NCBI GenBank assembly: GCA_021904315.1
Contig: CM038914.1
Coordinates: forward strand, 7,812,001 to 7,876,000
From: Sphagnum magellanicum
Taxonomy: Eukaryota > Streptophyta > Sphagnopsida > Sphagnales > Sphagnaceae
DNA length: 64,000 nt
Reading direction: 5' to 3'
Shown: in pieces, positions 23,509-37,815 of the stretch
Numbering within the stretch: position 1 is the stretch's first letter
How the letters are laid out: each line of letters starts with the position of its first letter
Program-made: the position numbers and the translations under genes
The notes under the pieces: generated by a model
Told to the model about the DNA's origin: nothing
Databases searched by the model: none
The model's input: the letters and a program-made list of their open reading frames with translations, nothing else

Positions 23509-25770
23509 AATGCACAAATGCAAGTAGAATTGTGTGATGATGTATCAAAAGATTGTCAAGAGTGAGACACAATGAACACCATAGTTATTGCAAGGAGTTC
23601 GTTGATGTTTTTAATATTTCATTCCCTTAGATTTTTTTTTCGTGTAGCACAAATTGCTTTATGACTTGGCAATAGGGGTTACTATTGCATGTGTCCTCAC
23701 AACACCATTATTTAATAATCCTATTGTCAATTCCATGTGTTTGGTGTCTGTTTTAACTTTTATATTTTTCCCTGGTCATTGATTTTATTCATGTTTGTAG
23801 CATCCAAGTGATGGACTTAGTCAAGCACATGATTGGATGCAACTAATAATATGTGGCTTTACATTTATTTGTAAATACAACATTCTTGTAATCCTTTAAT
23901 AGGTAAATATTCATTCATGACTTGTTTTTGTAGCCATTTGAGATACATGATCAAATTAATGCTTTGTACTTCATCAAGTTGAACAAACATGAACATCATC
24001 AACCTGATTAGTCCAAACACACATATATGCTAATAGTTTCCTTTCTTCCAAAAATAATTTTAATTCATCCAATGCAAACTTACCTAAAACTTTATCCAGG
24101 TATGCTAATTTCACTGAAATGGAATCATTGCTAGTGTTGTTGTTCTATTGTGGAAAAGGTTGTGGCTAATTTAAAGAGAAAGTTGGCACAAGCTTTCACA
24201 AAATTTGAATATTTTTTTGGGTTCTTTTCCCCCTCCTATCATCTTTGCTGCCAAAAGGGGTTCTGGTTGAACTAATGAAAACTAGTTGGTTATTGAATTT
24301 CCACCTACTTATGTTTTTTTTTCATCCTCCATTTGTGTTATTGTTACTCCTACCATCTCTATTATCAAAGGGGTTCTAACCAAGCAAAAAAAGTGGGTTG
24401 ATGTGAGGTTCAGCACATTTGAACAATTTTGTTTTCCCTCTTCTTGGCAATTTGTTTGTTGTTGCTTCATCTCCATTGTCGCAAGTGTTATGGCTAAGTT
24501 GATCAGAACATCCCGCAAGTTTTGATGTGTTGTTTTTAAATTGGTTTTGTTCTATTTGTCATGCATTTTGTGGCTACTCCTACCATCTCAAACTAGGTAG
24601 GTTGTGAGTGAACTAAGGAAGTGGGTGATGTTGATGATCAATTTTGATATGTATATATTTGAATCACTTTTAACATAGTTGCAATGCATTTTGAGAGGTG
24701 GAATGTGTTCATGTGAGATAGATTGTAAATGATACAAGGAGTACCAAATGAACATAATTGAACCTTATGTCATATAAAAAGGAATGTTGTTGATGCACAC
24801 TTCAAATGTTCAATTCAAGAGGTGAAATCAATTAACCCTTCACATGAGGTATCCATGAGGTGAAAATTTGGTAGTTTTATCCTTATTATATTCACAAGAT
24901 ACTCAACAACAAAATCTTTTACTTAAAAGTTTAAATTTCAATCCTTAAGCAAATAGATGGGTGACATGATTTTCATCCCCAAAGCATCCATGTTCAAATT
25001 GTATTAATAGATAGTAAATGATGGAAAGGAGAGGACACACATGATGACAGTTAAATCTGGTGCATTGCTTTGACCATTACTGGGAAAAGCTAAGGAGGAT
25101 TCACATCTGCCTTGGGTGAAACACAAATGCACCAACTGTCATCATTGAGAAGATAACACAATGATAAAAAATGTAAAAACCAAAATGCATTTTCCAATCA
25201 TGTCTCTTGATAAAATTTGACATTTCAAAATATAAATGAACCTTCTTCCATTTGGGGTAGATCCTAATTTGATTAGGAAGAGAACTTTCCACTTTTGTAA
25301 GGTTCCTAAAGTTTGAAAAGTTATTAAAGTGATGAGTTTGTATAGAGTTTTAGATTTATTTTGTTCTTTTCAAAATTTCCCTGTTCCAAGTTTCTTGTGT
25401 AAAGTAAAGCCCTAGGATAGAGGCATTTTCAAAATAAAGGGTCTAGGATGAGGCGATAACCAAATCTAGGCCCCCATTTTGGGAATGTCCCCCACCCATG
25501 GGCTTTACCTACCATAAAACATGAAGCAAAATTTATCATGAACCAAATCTATATAGGTCATGAGGTGAAATTGATGGGATATAAGGTACCCTCTAAATGC
25601 ATTACAAATTTTTTCAAAATACTTTATGTGAATGTAAATGCCAAGTTTTACAAAACCACCAGGGTATGGAAAGAGGGTGGTAAACTCCTCATGAATGTAT
25701 ATGAAAAAAGGGTGTTAAACTCCCCATCAAATATATAAAGGCCAAGAAATGCCAAGTTTTGTGATAGGAA
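23509..25770. other. Intergenic, nothing recognised
   Basis: Contains imperfectly repeated phrases such as CTCCTACCATCTC (about 24348 and 24577), but no gene or mobile element is supported. Confidence 0.35.
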
Positions 25771-25777
25771 GTAGGTC

Positions 25778-25866
25778 TCATACATAGGTAGGTAAGTAGG
25801 AAAATAATACCTATTAGGTCAGGAAATGGTTTATACATATGTAAATGTTGTTTTTACTACCTACCT
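25778..25866. repeat. Short GGTA/TACC array
   Basis: ATAGGTAGGTAAGTAGG followed, some 60 bases later, by CTACCTACCTATTA. This is the inverted tetranucleotide pattern of the CACTA-like elements, but no element ends were found around it. Confidence 0.5.
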
Positions 25867-26699
25867 ATTAATAACCTTCTTGGTAAAAGGAGAAGAAGCA
25901 GATGTGCCAAGGCTTGTGCTCAGTGGGATTTTCAATTGATCATAAAAGCTTGAAAACTAGAGCTCTTGATATGGAAAGAAGTTTCACATGTTGTCATCTT
26001 GTAGAGCTTTAGCGGGAGGTTGTGAACCTCAAAAATGAGGTTGACAAAAAAGAAGCAACTAGGTTGTTTATTGAGGAGTTTCGTACCCCATGCCACATAT
26101 TTTTGTGCATTGAGAATATAGGTGGTCTAAAAGTAAAATGGACACACTAAACTTTTAGTGGTTCTTGCAAAATTCGTAGGCATTATTCCTATTCTAATAT
26201 GTCAAGATCCTTTTTATAAAACCTCAATCATTCCAAAGTTGTTAAGTTAGCATATTCCCTTTTTGATATCACAACAATGTTGTTTAGTTATTTCATGGGC
26301 TTGTTGATGGTGTTTATTAATTTCAATTTCTTTTGAATTGAATATGACAAATGGGGTCATTTCATAATGAGGTTGGTTGGGCCTTTTCACATTCCACAGG
26401 AACTTACAATTTCATCTGAATTACACTCATTTATAAATGTCACCTAAACATATAAATGTTTTAGGACCTTGAACCTTGATTAAGTGTGTGGAGGATGTAA
26501 TGAGGAATATTTTTATGGGTTTGTTAATGGATACACCATTGGAATCAACAACAACAACAATTGCTTAAGTATGTTGAATGCTAGTAGTTGCATAAGACTT
26601 TCTTCATGTGGGTGGGTGAAATTTTGTATGGTTTTCTTTTAGGTTGGGTGTGTGATGTTATGTAAAGATGGTGACAATTTTGGAGCATTACCACTTAAG

Positions 26700-27636
26700 G
26701 TAGCTAAAGCTTGGGCATCAGGAAAAAGTTAATGCACCCCCAAACTCTTTGAAAGATTCAAATGTGAATCTGAAAGTGAAAACAACAGAAGAAAAATGAA
26801 TTCAGGTACATTCCCTAGCTCACAACACTTTAGGGGTAAGAGGGGCGTGCTGGAACTTTGAAATGGGGACTAGGATGAGTGACAAATGGGTCAATTATTC
26901 ATATGGACCTACACAAACCAAACAACAAGCTAGTTAATGCACAATTAAAACATTTTTGGTGCACAAACAAATCATGGACATACATGGACTCACAAAATTC
27001 ACCATGGCCCAAACTTGGGGGAAACCACCACCTTCCCCTTTATAGTATTTTCTGTGGCTAGGCATAGGAGTTGGACCCAAATGTCATTTTTCCTAGGACT
27101 CCCAAGTTGGGAGTCCCAAAATTCTTGAAATTAGGACTCCCACCACTTTGGATGCCTATAATTGTTTGTGTAGACCTCCGATTGAAATGAAGTTTGAAGC
27201 CAAGTTGTAACCCTCATCAAGATCTTTCCAAAAATATGTAGCATGCCACCTGCACGCACATAATTCAGGGCGATTCTTGACTTTTAATGGTCGGGAGTCA
27301 AATTGACACTTTGACTTTCAGCCATAATTTGTGTTGTAAGTACTCAAATGGATCATGCAAGCCCAATTTAGACATTTATGTCTCAAAAAATTTCCAATGG
27401 TATAAAAAAAAATTCAATCCAATGAGTTTTGACCCTTCAAATCGCTTTCTGAAATTCGCGAATTTTCGAAACTCTAACTCCCAAAGTGGGAACCTAATTG
27501 GGAGTGTGTGGGCTCATTCCCTCACAATCTCCCACATTCCCAAAAATGTGAATGTGACTCCTAGGTTGCACTCTCAACCCATAACTTTCCATGCCTTTGC
27601 TTTGGTCGCAAACCCAAGGTTAGGGTCGTTATAAAA
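26700..27636 (-). mobile_element. LTR-like repeat, copy 2 (possible solo LTR)
   Basis: The right part (27283-27636) aligns with 8820-9612. Read on the minus strand it starts ACGACCCTAACCTTGGG, contains a TATA-like ACTATAAAGGGG at about 27047-27036, and continues to about 26700, a plausible LTR layout. The 115-codon plus-strand frame at 27287-27634 lies within it and is not a gene. The left boundary is uncertain. Confidence 0.35.
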
Positions 27637-27639
27637 ACA

Positions 27640-29353
27640 ATCATTTCTTAATTAGGCCAAATATTTTCAATGCTTTTCAAGGTGGAACAAAATCCTAACC
27701 ATTAGAAAGTCCCAAAAATATCAACTATTTTGTATTGGATTGTCAAAATTATGTGTAGAAAAAAAGGTGAATAATTTATTCATTTGAAGTATGGGCTAAA
27801 AATCATGGAGTCAAATTTTTGAAATGTTTGATTAGTGTGGGTGGTGACCTTGTGTGGATGATTTATTGGAACTACTATGTTTGAAATTTGAGTTACTTAG
27901 TCATGGCAATCATTTCAAAATCTAAGAGAAACAAAATCTAATGGGATCTTGTTAAGAAGTTTAATGATATTCACAAGTGACCTTCATTAGACAATTTACT
28001 GAGAAGAAAATAACACCAATTGCTTATTATTAGAACCATCAATAGATTATTATTATGGGCAACCATTGTAACCATGACTTGCAATGAACTATTCCCATTG
28101 TGAGTTGAATATTTAGGTAATGCATTCATCAATTGGTTGTCATAGAGGCCTTTAAGGGCCAAAAACATCCACACTTGTCCATGATGTTACTTGAATTTTT
28201 GTCATTAAATTTGAGTTATATGATTGTTGGTAGATGTTATATCAAATGGATTAGAAAGTTGGTCCATCAAGGATGAAGGCTGAAAATGGTGACGAAGAAA
28301 GTTTTTTTGTGAAAATAAAAAAACTTAACCAATGGTTCTTTCATGTAACAAAAGGTCAACATATCTATTCCTTCTTGTAATGATCTTCTTACATCCAAAG
28401 GTCACAATCATAAAATGTTTTAAACCTTTTCAATGGTCTCAAATCCCTTTGCTACAATGCAAAAACAAAGGTTTTTCCATGTTATACCTAGTCGTTACTA
28501 ATGCAAAATTGAATTTGCTTATATGTTTTTAACTTGCATTAATGCTTGATGCAATTTCTGATTAATGGTCATTATATTGGATTTTAATTAATGGTGTTAT
28601 ATGTTGCATCTTAATTGATGACCATCCTGGTGACTTTCCATACACCAATGACACTTCATAATTGAATATCCTTCTGGATTTAGGATAACCTTGTTTTTCT
28701 TGCAAAAGACATGATAAATACACAATAAACTTTGTTTTTATTTTGGATTCACAATACCCTTGCTTTCCAAGCAAAAGACTTGAAAAAATAATAATAATGG
28801 CTCCATCTTTTATGGGTTGAAACTTGAAATTAACATATGCATGACTACATGACATAAAAGACTACATAAATTTTAATAAGCTATAGGTCTAGGTTCCACT
28901 ATTACATCATGTGAAACCAATTCAAAAATGATAAAATTTAGTCAATTATCAATGAAACAAATAACCCAACAAAGGGGGATAAAAAGGTACAAGATGGAAG
29001 GACACAACTCTTGGCAAACTAAGATTACTTCAAAAAGGGCAAATCACAAGGGGAAGGGAAAAAATTCAAGTACTTGAACCTTTCCCCCCAATTGAAAGAA
29101 GCATATTAGATAAGGAGAGGGGAGGAACACATAAAAGAATGCCTAGCCTAAATGAACCTTCGCCTATAATAACAACACATTTCAAAATAAAGGTTGTTTA
29201 TACTCACTACGATGCCACTGACACCCTTTGCATGTAAAATGAAAGACAAAACTTTATTAAAAACTAAAAATATTTCACTCTTAAGACCAAGGTTCCATTC
29301 CCCTTCCTAAGGTAGTTTCATTTTTCATACTTACATTTTGTGAAAAGTTTTGC
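27640..29353. other. Intergenic, nothing recognised
   Basis: No frame with a recognisable domain and no clear repeat. The minus frame at 28562-28855 (97 codons) is unsupported. Confidence 0.4.
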
Positions 29354-32064
29354 CACTAAAAGAAAAAGGCCAATATGTGACCAACGCATTTACAACTACT
29401 TGCAACAAATTTACAACTAAATTGGGTTACATCTATATATAGGCTGGATTTATCATCCAAAAGTAACCATCTAAAGTCCCATTAATTGCAAGCGAAATGG
29501 TGCTTAATCACAATCAACATATGTCAATATACATCAATTATAATAATTATTTGATTTATGATTAAACTTAATATTCATAGTATTTTATTGTAATTAAAAT
29601 CATTGATATGATTACTGTAATTATATTAATTTCATTACATTAAATTACATATAATTTTACTACAAATTTTTAATATTTTTAATAAAATAATTTACTTTTT
29701 ATTTATTACCTATAATGTAAAATAAATAAATAATATTACAACATAAAATTTCACATTTATGAAAATGATAGTTCTAATCATAAAATATAACTATTGAATT
29801 TACAAAATTTATGTTTCAATAATAATAATAAAATTTTGTATCCTAATTGAGAAATTATGTCCTATAGTTAAGATTTTTATTTCAAAATTTTATAATAATC
29901 TTAAAATAATGAGCATAGTTGATGTAATTACTATATTTAGAAACAAAGATACACTAAAATAATTGTATGTATTACTCATTATTTACTTATTTATAATAAA
30001 TTGTTAATATAAAAACATAAAATTTTATATTAATAATTATTATTTTATTGTGACATAAAATCATTATAATTACTTAATTTATTTGTAAGTTAGAATTACA
30101 ATACTTGAATAATTAATTTATAACTAAACGTTATTATTATAATCTATAATTTATATTTATAAATTTAGTTCTTATTTAGGTTTCTAGAATAATAATCATT
30201 TAATTAAAATAATTAATGTTATGACCATAACTACATGGATTTTAATATAATAAATTCAAATATTTATTTCTTGTAACTACTTGTTCATAATATATCACTT
30301 TTATAAATAACTATAAGTTACATTAAATAGTTATTATTAGAACATAAGTTTTTATATTATACAAGTTATATTACTACAGTAAAATAAATAAATTATTGGA
30401 ATTAATGTTACATTACTTTAAAATCATTGTAATTATTTTAGACAATAATTAATTATAGTAATTTCATAATTATTTTTTAATTGAACATAATTATTCACAA
30501 TTTGTAAATTATAAATTAAAATATGAATTAAAATTTAGGAAATTTTATAATGTAATTAAAAATAATTATTGTAATGATTATAATTGCAGGAATTATTCTA
30601 CAGTAAATTTTTTTAATAAAAAACTCTGTAATTACTTATCTATGATAAATATTATTATAATATTATTATAATAATTAAAAATATTAATATATGCTCAGCA
30701 TATTATTTTATTTATAATTATTAATTATCAATGGAAAAAACATTTACTTGATTGATAAAAAAAATTAAATGATAAATGTAATTATATAATAATTACAGTA
30801 ATTATTTTTAATGTTACTTTTTAAATAAATAATTTTTGTAGGTATTTATTTTCTGATAGCAATTATTATTCATTATTTTAAATTTGAAAATAAATGTCTA
30901 TAATAGTTATTTAAAAGTATAATCATTAAATTATTTTTAAATTAATTATATTATCTATAATTCGACCAGATTTTTAAAAGTAAGGAAATATTATAAATAT
31001 TTAAGTTATCTATTTATCAATGAATTATGTATTGACAAGTTGTGAATAAGTCTATAACTAATTAGTTAAATATTAATAAGTTATTAATTATTTAAATATT
31101 GATAATGAAAACTTAATATTTGTAGTGTATAGTTTATATTTTAACTTTATGTTAAATTTAATCATTGTTAATTAATGACTATTTAATTATCTAATGAGCC
31201 ATGCACTTGAATTGTTTATAAATCTAAAAGCTAAGAAAAAAAGGCATGAGAAAAATTTTGAAGTTGCAACTTCTTCACAAACTAAGTTGTAACTTCAAAA
31301 TTTATCCCATATTCTTTGTTCTGCATTCTTAGTTTGAACAATTTATAAACAAGGGGTGTGGTTATTCAATTTCACATTAAAAAATGTGTGCACATGGGAT
31401 GAACCATTTAAAAGGCTTAACCCAAAACAAAAAGAAAAATTATGCGAAATTTTAAACTACCTACCTTTCCAACCTATTTATCTACCTAATTAAGTAGGTG
31501 TTTAATTTGACCTACCCACTTAGATTGACCTATGTACCTACCTACTTAAGTACCTACCTACCTACCTTTTTACCTAAGTAGGTAAGTAGGTATTTAGCCT
31601 AAGTTTGTAAAGACCTATTTGTGTATTTACCTAGGTAGCTACCAACCTAATATTAGTATTTTATATTAAATTCATTTTAAAATGCCACATGGCATATTTA
31701 CATTTGGCCATGTGTCATATTATAAATCATCCAAGCATGTGAATTAAATGTCTTAGATTATTTCAAAATAATAATAATTTTAATTTTAAATAATTAAATA
31801 TTGGCACACATGGTAGCACATCATTTGTCCTCAATAGTGACCAAAATAGTCATATCTTAGTTACATGTGACAATACATATATAATGGAGTCAGGATGAAG
31901 TTGTACTTGTTGATTTTTTTGTTCATCCAATACCTTTTATTGTTTGTAACTAATATCACATGCGATTTGTCTAAGGCAACTAAGGGGATTTTAGTCGCAA
32001 ATATTGTTTGTAATTACAATTTAGTTACAGAAACTAATCGAAAATATGTGCTTTTCTTTTAATG
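29354..32064. mobile_element. Non-autonomous CACTA-like element with target duplication
   Basis: Left end CACTAAAAGAAAA, right end reverse complement CATTAAAAGAAAA (12 of 13 match). The flanking trinucleotide is TGC on both sides (29351-29353 and 32065-32067), the 3-bp duplication expected of CACTA transposons. Internal order: subterminal TTGCAAC/TTACAAC motifs, a very AT-rich 1.6-kb block, a 20-bp-arm hairpin (31253-31303), a GGTA/TACC array (31455-31650), an ATGCCACATGGCAT palindrome near 31681, and subterminal AGTCGCAA motifs. No transposase frame is present, so movement would depend on an enzyme from elsewhere. Confidence 0.75.
31253..31303. repeat. Central hairpin of CACTA-like element
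   Basis: Arms 31253-31272 (AAATTTTGAAGTTGCAACTT) and 31284-31303 pair with one mismatch around an 11-base loop, CTTCACAAACT. The equivalent hairpin at 57091-57141 has the reverse complement of this loop. Confidence 0.85.
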
Positions 32065-35000
32065 TGCCATTGTTTCTTCCACATTAACTCTTGATGAAAA
32101 ACTAACTGAAATGTACTAATGTAACTTAATGTCATTGGCTTAAATGTGAATTAGTTACCCATTTCTTCCTTCCAAAACCACTTTTTGTAATTTAATTGAA
32201 TTTCAAACAAAAAACTACTCAAAATTCAATATTTTTCACAAATGCCATTAGACTTCCACAAATCCAAACAACTTCATTAAATTCTATGAATTGAAAATTT
32301 TCTAACAATACCAAGAGTGTGCCCAAATTCCATTGTAATTTTTTTTATTTCAATGAATTTTCAATGAAAAAAATATTTTCAATAACTTTTTCACTATAAG
32401 TTGAAACATTATGAAACCAATTTGATACACCCTTATTCATTGAAAACTTTCGAACAACACCAAGAACATGACAAGACGCACCATCATTTGCAAAATTTCA
32501 ATGTGATAAACAAATCAACCTTTCTTTCTTAAATAAATATTGGAGGTTTTCAAAGACCATAAATGAAGAAAAAACTTTATAAAAATCACCATTCTAATAT
32601 TTGATTTTTAATGTGTAGTCAAAAATATTTTTTAAATGATTAAAGATTTGTATTTCATATTTGGTTTCTAACCAAATTTGGCTAAATATTCTTAGAGATG
32701 ATAATTATTTTTATTGCAAAAAAAAAATCTTAAAAAGGAACAATGACCATCACCTACATAATATATATTGGCACCTTTACTTTTTAGGGTGAAACCTTCT
32801 ATTATAAAAATTCCACAACACATCATCCACCACATTTTAAATGAAATATAGCCAATATATGCATTGTTGGGGCCAATAAACTAAGTTTGACTTGGTGATC
32901 ACATGATTCAATAGTTAAAATGGGTGCGTCCATGTGCAAGTGTTCAAGAATTATTATTAATTTGTTCAAACATATTCACATGCGACATTGGAGAACGTGT
33001 CATGATTTCTTGTGTTTATGCCAATTGAAATGAATGTTTCACCTATTGATGAATGGGGTAAGAGTTCATGAAACATTACCCTACCATTTTCTTTTATGCC
33101 ATGAATTGTTGTGCTTTGTTTTGGCCAGATGTTGGCCAAGTCTTATAGAACCTTAGAAACAAATGGTGAAACATCGTTAATGCCAAAACTTTCTATTGTA
33201 TTTCCAACGATGTTTCTTACTTTCCCTACCAATACAATGATAAAAAATGGAATGAGTTTTCCTCATATTGGACGTAATATTGTTAATCTAGGATCCACAC
33301 TCTTGAAGTAGGATTAAAAAAATGAAATATAAAACTTAATTAAGCTCAATATGCAAGGTTGGGTTTAATAAAAAAAAATGGAGTTGTAACCAAATAATCC
33401 AATTCCTAACATAGGATTGCATGTCTTAATGAAGAATTAAAGATCCTAAGGATGATATTGAAGAGGAAACTAAAACTCAATGAACTAGACTAATTCATAT
33501 GCATTATGATTAAGGACTAAAAGAGAACAATGGAAAATTGATTCTTGAAGACCATAAATCTTGAAACAAAACACACAAATGAATGGAAATAAATAACATA
33601 AACATGTAGACAACAAAATGTATTCAAGTATGTTTCACATGTTTGAAAATGAAATGTTGGGTGTTTCCATTGGGAGTGATTATACCATATTAGCTTTTAT
33701 TTTCATGCCCGCCCTTCCTTGAACATCCTTGGAATCTAATTTTAAACCCCAAGTTGCAAACCAATTTGTAGTAAAAATGGCATCACAAAAAAAAACAACA
33801 CAACAGGACAAAGTTGTGTGTATTCTCCTATACACCAAGGGTGATAGGTATGCATGAAAGAAGTTGTCAATAAATTATTGCAACTAAATCACAATCCACA
33901 AAGATGACATGTGGGGTAGTTCCAAATAAGGTGCTCATTTTTTCATCACATTTGATTTTCTACATATTGTATTTTATTCAAATGTCATAAACATATGGTG
34001 AAATCATCAATGTGACAAACATTTACAAATTAAAATTTTCAATTTGAATAAGAATATGCACATAATGGTGAAATTCAAAAAACTACAACAAACATATAGT
34101 CATGAACTTTGATTAAATCATTATAATTGCAGTAATTAATTTTGATTATTGTAAAATATGAATAATTAATGTGGATATTTTTTATTTCTCATAATTGTTC
34201 ACTATAAATAAGTAATGTTAAGTTATAAATACAATCATTTACAATAAATACATTCATTACTCTAATTACATTATAATTATTGTAAAACCTTAAATCTCAA
34301 TTTAATTATAATTTATAACATCTAAATAGCTTTAATATTATATAATTATTTATCATAATATTATCAAATAAATATAAAATTACTATAAATAAAATGGTTT
34401 AAAAGTAATTAAGTTGATTAAAATAATTTTAATATATATATTTATTTTTTATAATGTGTAAAAATCTTTAAAATTAATGTTGTAACAATAACTATTCACT
34501 TTCAATAAAATAGGTTTTACGTAGAATATTTTATTATAATTGAATTAATTTAAGTACAATTAAATACATTAATTATTCACAATATAGTAAAATTACCATA
34601 AGAATTGTAAATTTTAATTTAAATTATAAATTATCAATATTATTACTAAATGCAATAACATATTATACAAATTTTTTATGATTTTTTTACATTGTAGAAA
34701 AATTAGTAATTAGGGTAAACTTTTTATGTTGGAAGAATAATTATTTAATATAAATAATTAATTATAAATAATGTATATTAAATTTATAGTAATTATGATA
34801 ATTACATTAATTACTTGAATTACATTATGATTAGTGTAAAAAGATTAAATATGGATTTTAACTATAAGTTTTAAGTTCTAAATAATTTGACTATTTATAA
34901 TGATTTATAACTTTTTTGGTAATTAATTTAGTACAATAATTATACGATTATTTTTTTAATTTTTTAATACACCCATGGATGATTGATGTATTGCCACCTT

Positions 35001-35073
35001 TACATATACCTTAATATGAGGCCAATATACAATAATAGTTTTTTCAAACCATGCCTAACTAATCCACGAAAAT

Positions 35074-35104
<31 letters not shown>

Positions 35105-35225
35105 CATTATGAATGTGAAGTACATAATGTATACATAAGGCTTACTATACATAATTGCTAATTACCATAATGTAAAACACATGACTTATTCTATACAAAA
35201 TTAATAACATAGATAACTTAATGTA
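32065..35225. other. Intergenic, AT-rich
   Basis: No gene is supported. The block 34090-34960 is as AT-rich as the cores of the CACTA-like elements and probably derives from the element ending at 35488. A (TA)n run lies at about 35081-35102. Confidence 0.4.
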
Positions 35226-35488
35226 TAAATAAGTATTAGTTACCATTTTTTGGTCACCTTTGCAACTAATGGGCCATATGAAGGCCTTTCAAAATGAAAA
35301 TAATGTGAGAAGTTATCCCATTGAAAAAATGAAAAACCTACAAATAGTTGCAACATAGTCATAAATGTGACAAAAAAATGTGTGATGTGATTTTCAGTCA
35401 CAAATGTAATCAATGTTAGTTGTAAACAACAATTAGTTGCATGTAGTCAAAAATCATTTGGTTATGTTTTAGTCTTTTTTTACTAATA
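35226..35488. mobile_element. CACTA-like element, right end only
   Basis: GGTCACCTTTGCAACTAATGG (split here as a repeat of the motif at about 15436 in the 13010-15667 element) is followed by several AGTTGCA motifs and ends AGTCTTTTTTTACTAATA, reverse complement TATTAGTAAAAAAAG. This matches the right end at 15667. The left end of this copy was not found. Confidence 0.45.
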
Positions 35489-35489
35489 A

Positions 35490-37101
35490 CAATGTTTTTA
35501 CTGACAAAAAGGTTTTTTCTTTTCTTGGGCATCAAGCTATCCTTGTCCATATATATTTTTTCATGCATTGAAATATAAACAAAACTAGTTTTATTATTAT
35601 TTTTTTAATGCCAAATTTCTTTTAATAGTGAGATGGGTGATGCGTCACATCCTAATTTTGCCCACCATCTATCATGGAACCTAGGATTTGAATGTTTCTA
35701 AGAAATCACCAATTAACTAGATAGTTTTCAAAATCTAGTTGTTGGGGTTTTTCAAAGAGAAGGAACATATTTTCATCATTGTGGATTTGTTGGCTTTGAC
35801 AACCTCGATAAATATTTTTTAATTATTAAGTTTATTAATTAGGTAGGTATGTAGGTAGGCAAGGTAGGGTAGGTAATTATTTAATTAATTGATTAATAGA
35901 TTCAAATTAAATTAAAATTTAAAAAATAAATAGTGGTTACAATGCTTTAAATAAAAATTTTAATTTATTGGATTGATTCCAAATTTGTATGATATGTAAA
36001 AGATGTATTCACAATAACATTCTATAAAAGGGTAAAAGCACACTAAGGTGAATTACTTTTTGACATATGTGAAATCCATATTAGTGTTAAAATAAAAATC
36101 CATTTTACATTATAGCATAATAAATTATATTGCACAAGTCATATGACAAGGCTAAACAATTTATTTTTACTTCTAAACTTTATCAATTGTAAATAATTGT
36201 ATCATAAATTTACATTAAAAATGAATAAAATACTTTATAAAAAATCCATATTTCATTCTATATATCAATTTATGGTTCTCAAAATATTTCAAAATAATTT
36301 TCCTTTGTATCAATGGCATCACACTATTTTCTATGTAAAAGAAATTCATTCAACTAAACATTTTAATGAATATAATGAGTCCATAATCATATGATATGGA
36401 TCATGACGCTAGATTTTTGGCACTTCAAAAGTCCAATATGTTATGGTAACTCAAAATTTATTCATGAAATTCATACAATGTGATCATATCACATCTAGTA
36501 TTATTATTTTGAGTCCTTTTCACATATTATTCATTTATATTTTGTTCCATGGCCCATGATTGATAATCCAACAAGTTGTGACAGGATTATGTAACCCATC
36601 TCAACGTGCTTTCACCCAAAAAATAATTTTATTTATAAAATTTATACTTTTTTTTAGTATAATTTTTATAAAAAAAGGTTGTTGATTTGCTTTTCAAGTG
36701 TCACCAACAACAAATTACTCACAAATGGTCATCTTTGTTGCATGTTGTTGATTCATGTCTTTCTTTACCTACTAGATGTAGACATCATTTTGTTTCCAAT
36801 GAAATTAAAAATGGTTTGTTGAGGTAAGAAGTGATGTGCTTTCTCATTTTGGTGTTAGTGGTTCGATGTTCATGGGTGTGCACAATATCTATAACAGAGT
36901 AAAATAGATATGAAAGTTGAAGATGGCATTATATGGGTGGCAAGTGAATAGTTTGGACAAAAGTTGGAATGAAGCTCCAAGCCTTATAGCCAACCTTGAA
37001 AACTCCCACTCAAGAGATGTTTAGGCCTCAATGCACCATTTCTTCAACCCCGCACTAAATCGATTAATCTTTGAATAATTCTAATTAGCCACATTTAGCT
37101 T
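35490..37101. other. Intergenic with a short GGTA array
   Basis: A GGTAGGTATGTAGGTAGG stretch lies at about 35841-35872. Otherwise AT-rich DNA without supported genes; the frame 36197-36394 has no domain. Confidence 0.4.
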
Positions 37102-37260
37102 CACTAGAAGAAATTTATAATTTTGTAATTGGTCATGTAGTTACCTCATAGTTGCATGTGATAGTTTGCAACTAATTTCTATTTTTTGCAACTTCACACC
37201 AAAAAATGATGGCAACTAGTTGTGTGCCAAATTGGTTGTAGTCCATTTCAACTATTTTGG
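37102..37260. mobile_element. CACTA-like element, left end only
   Basis: CACTAGAAGAAATTTA at 37102 is followed by the subterminal GTAGTTACCTCATAGTTGCATG and repeated TTGCAAC motifs found in the family. No matching right end was found downstream. Confidence 0.4.
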
Positions 37261-37439
37261 TGTTGTGCCTACTAAAGTTATCTAACATGAACTTTCATCC
37301 ATCTCTAATTCATTTGATTATATTTTATTTAGGTTATCAAAGGGCGATTAGATTTCATCACAACTATTGATTTTTCTTAATGACATAGCAATTAAAAGGG
37401 CATGGAGCAACTAAATTTAAACATGGTGGACATGGAACG

Positions 37440-37815
37440 ACCAGTCAACCAGATTTGAATAAGGTGGGGGCAACTAGAAGTAGAGCAATAAGGCAACCAG
37501 ATTTGGTATAACCAATTTTTTTTCAAGTGGCATCATCGACTAGCAGTGGGTGATTAGAAATAAAGGGATGAGGCAACTAGACTTGGACAAAACCATTTTT
37601 TTTTTTCGAGTGGTGTCATTGATTGGAGGGGGTGACTAGAGGTAATGTGATTTAGCAACTAGATTTGGACAATTGTATTTTTTTTCTCTACAAGCAATGT
37701 CATCAACTAGAACCTTGGGGTGATTGCAAGTAAATTGATTTTGGTGATCGAATTTGGATAAAGTTGTTTTTTTCCCATATCAATGGCCTCATCGAGTGGA
37801 AGTAAAACAACTAAA
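37440..37815 (+). repeat. Degenerate tandem repeat, ~80-90 bp
   Basis: About four to five units each carry CAACTAGATTTGGACAA (variants at about 37446, 37494, 37574, 37656 and 37746), a T-run, and a GTGNNNTCATNGANT segment. Spacing of the last four is about 80-90 bp. Confidence 0.55.

Noticed and set aside
27287-27634. 115-codon frame
   Set aside because: Lies wholly inside an LTR-like repeat whose other copy (8820-9612) does not keep the frame.
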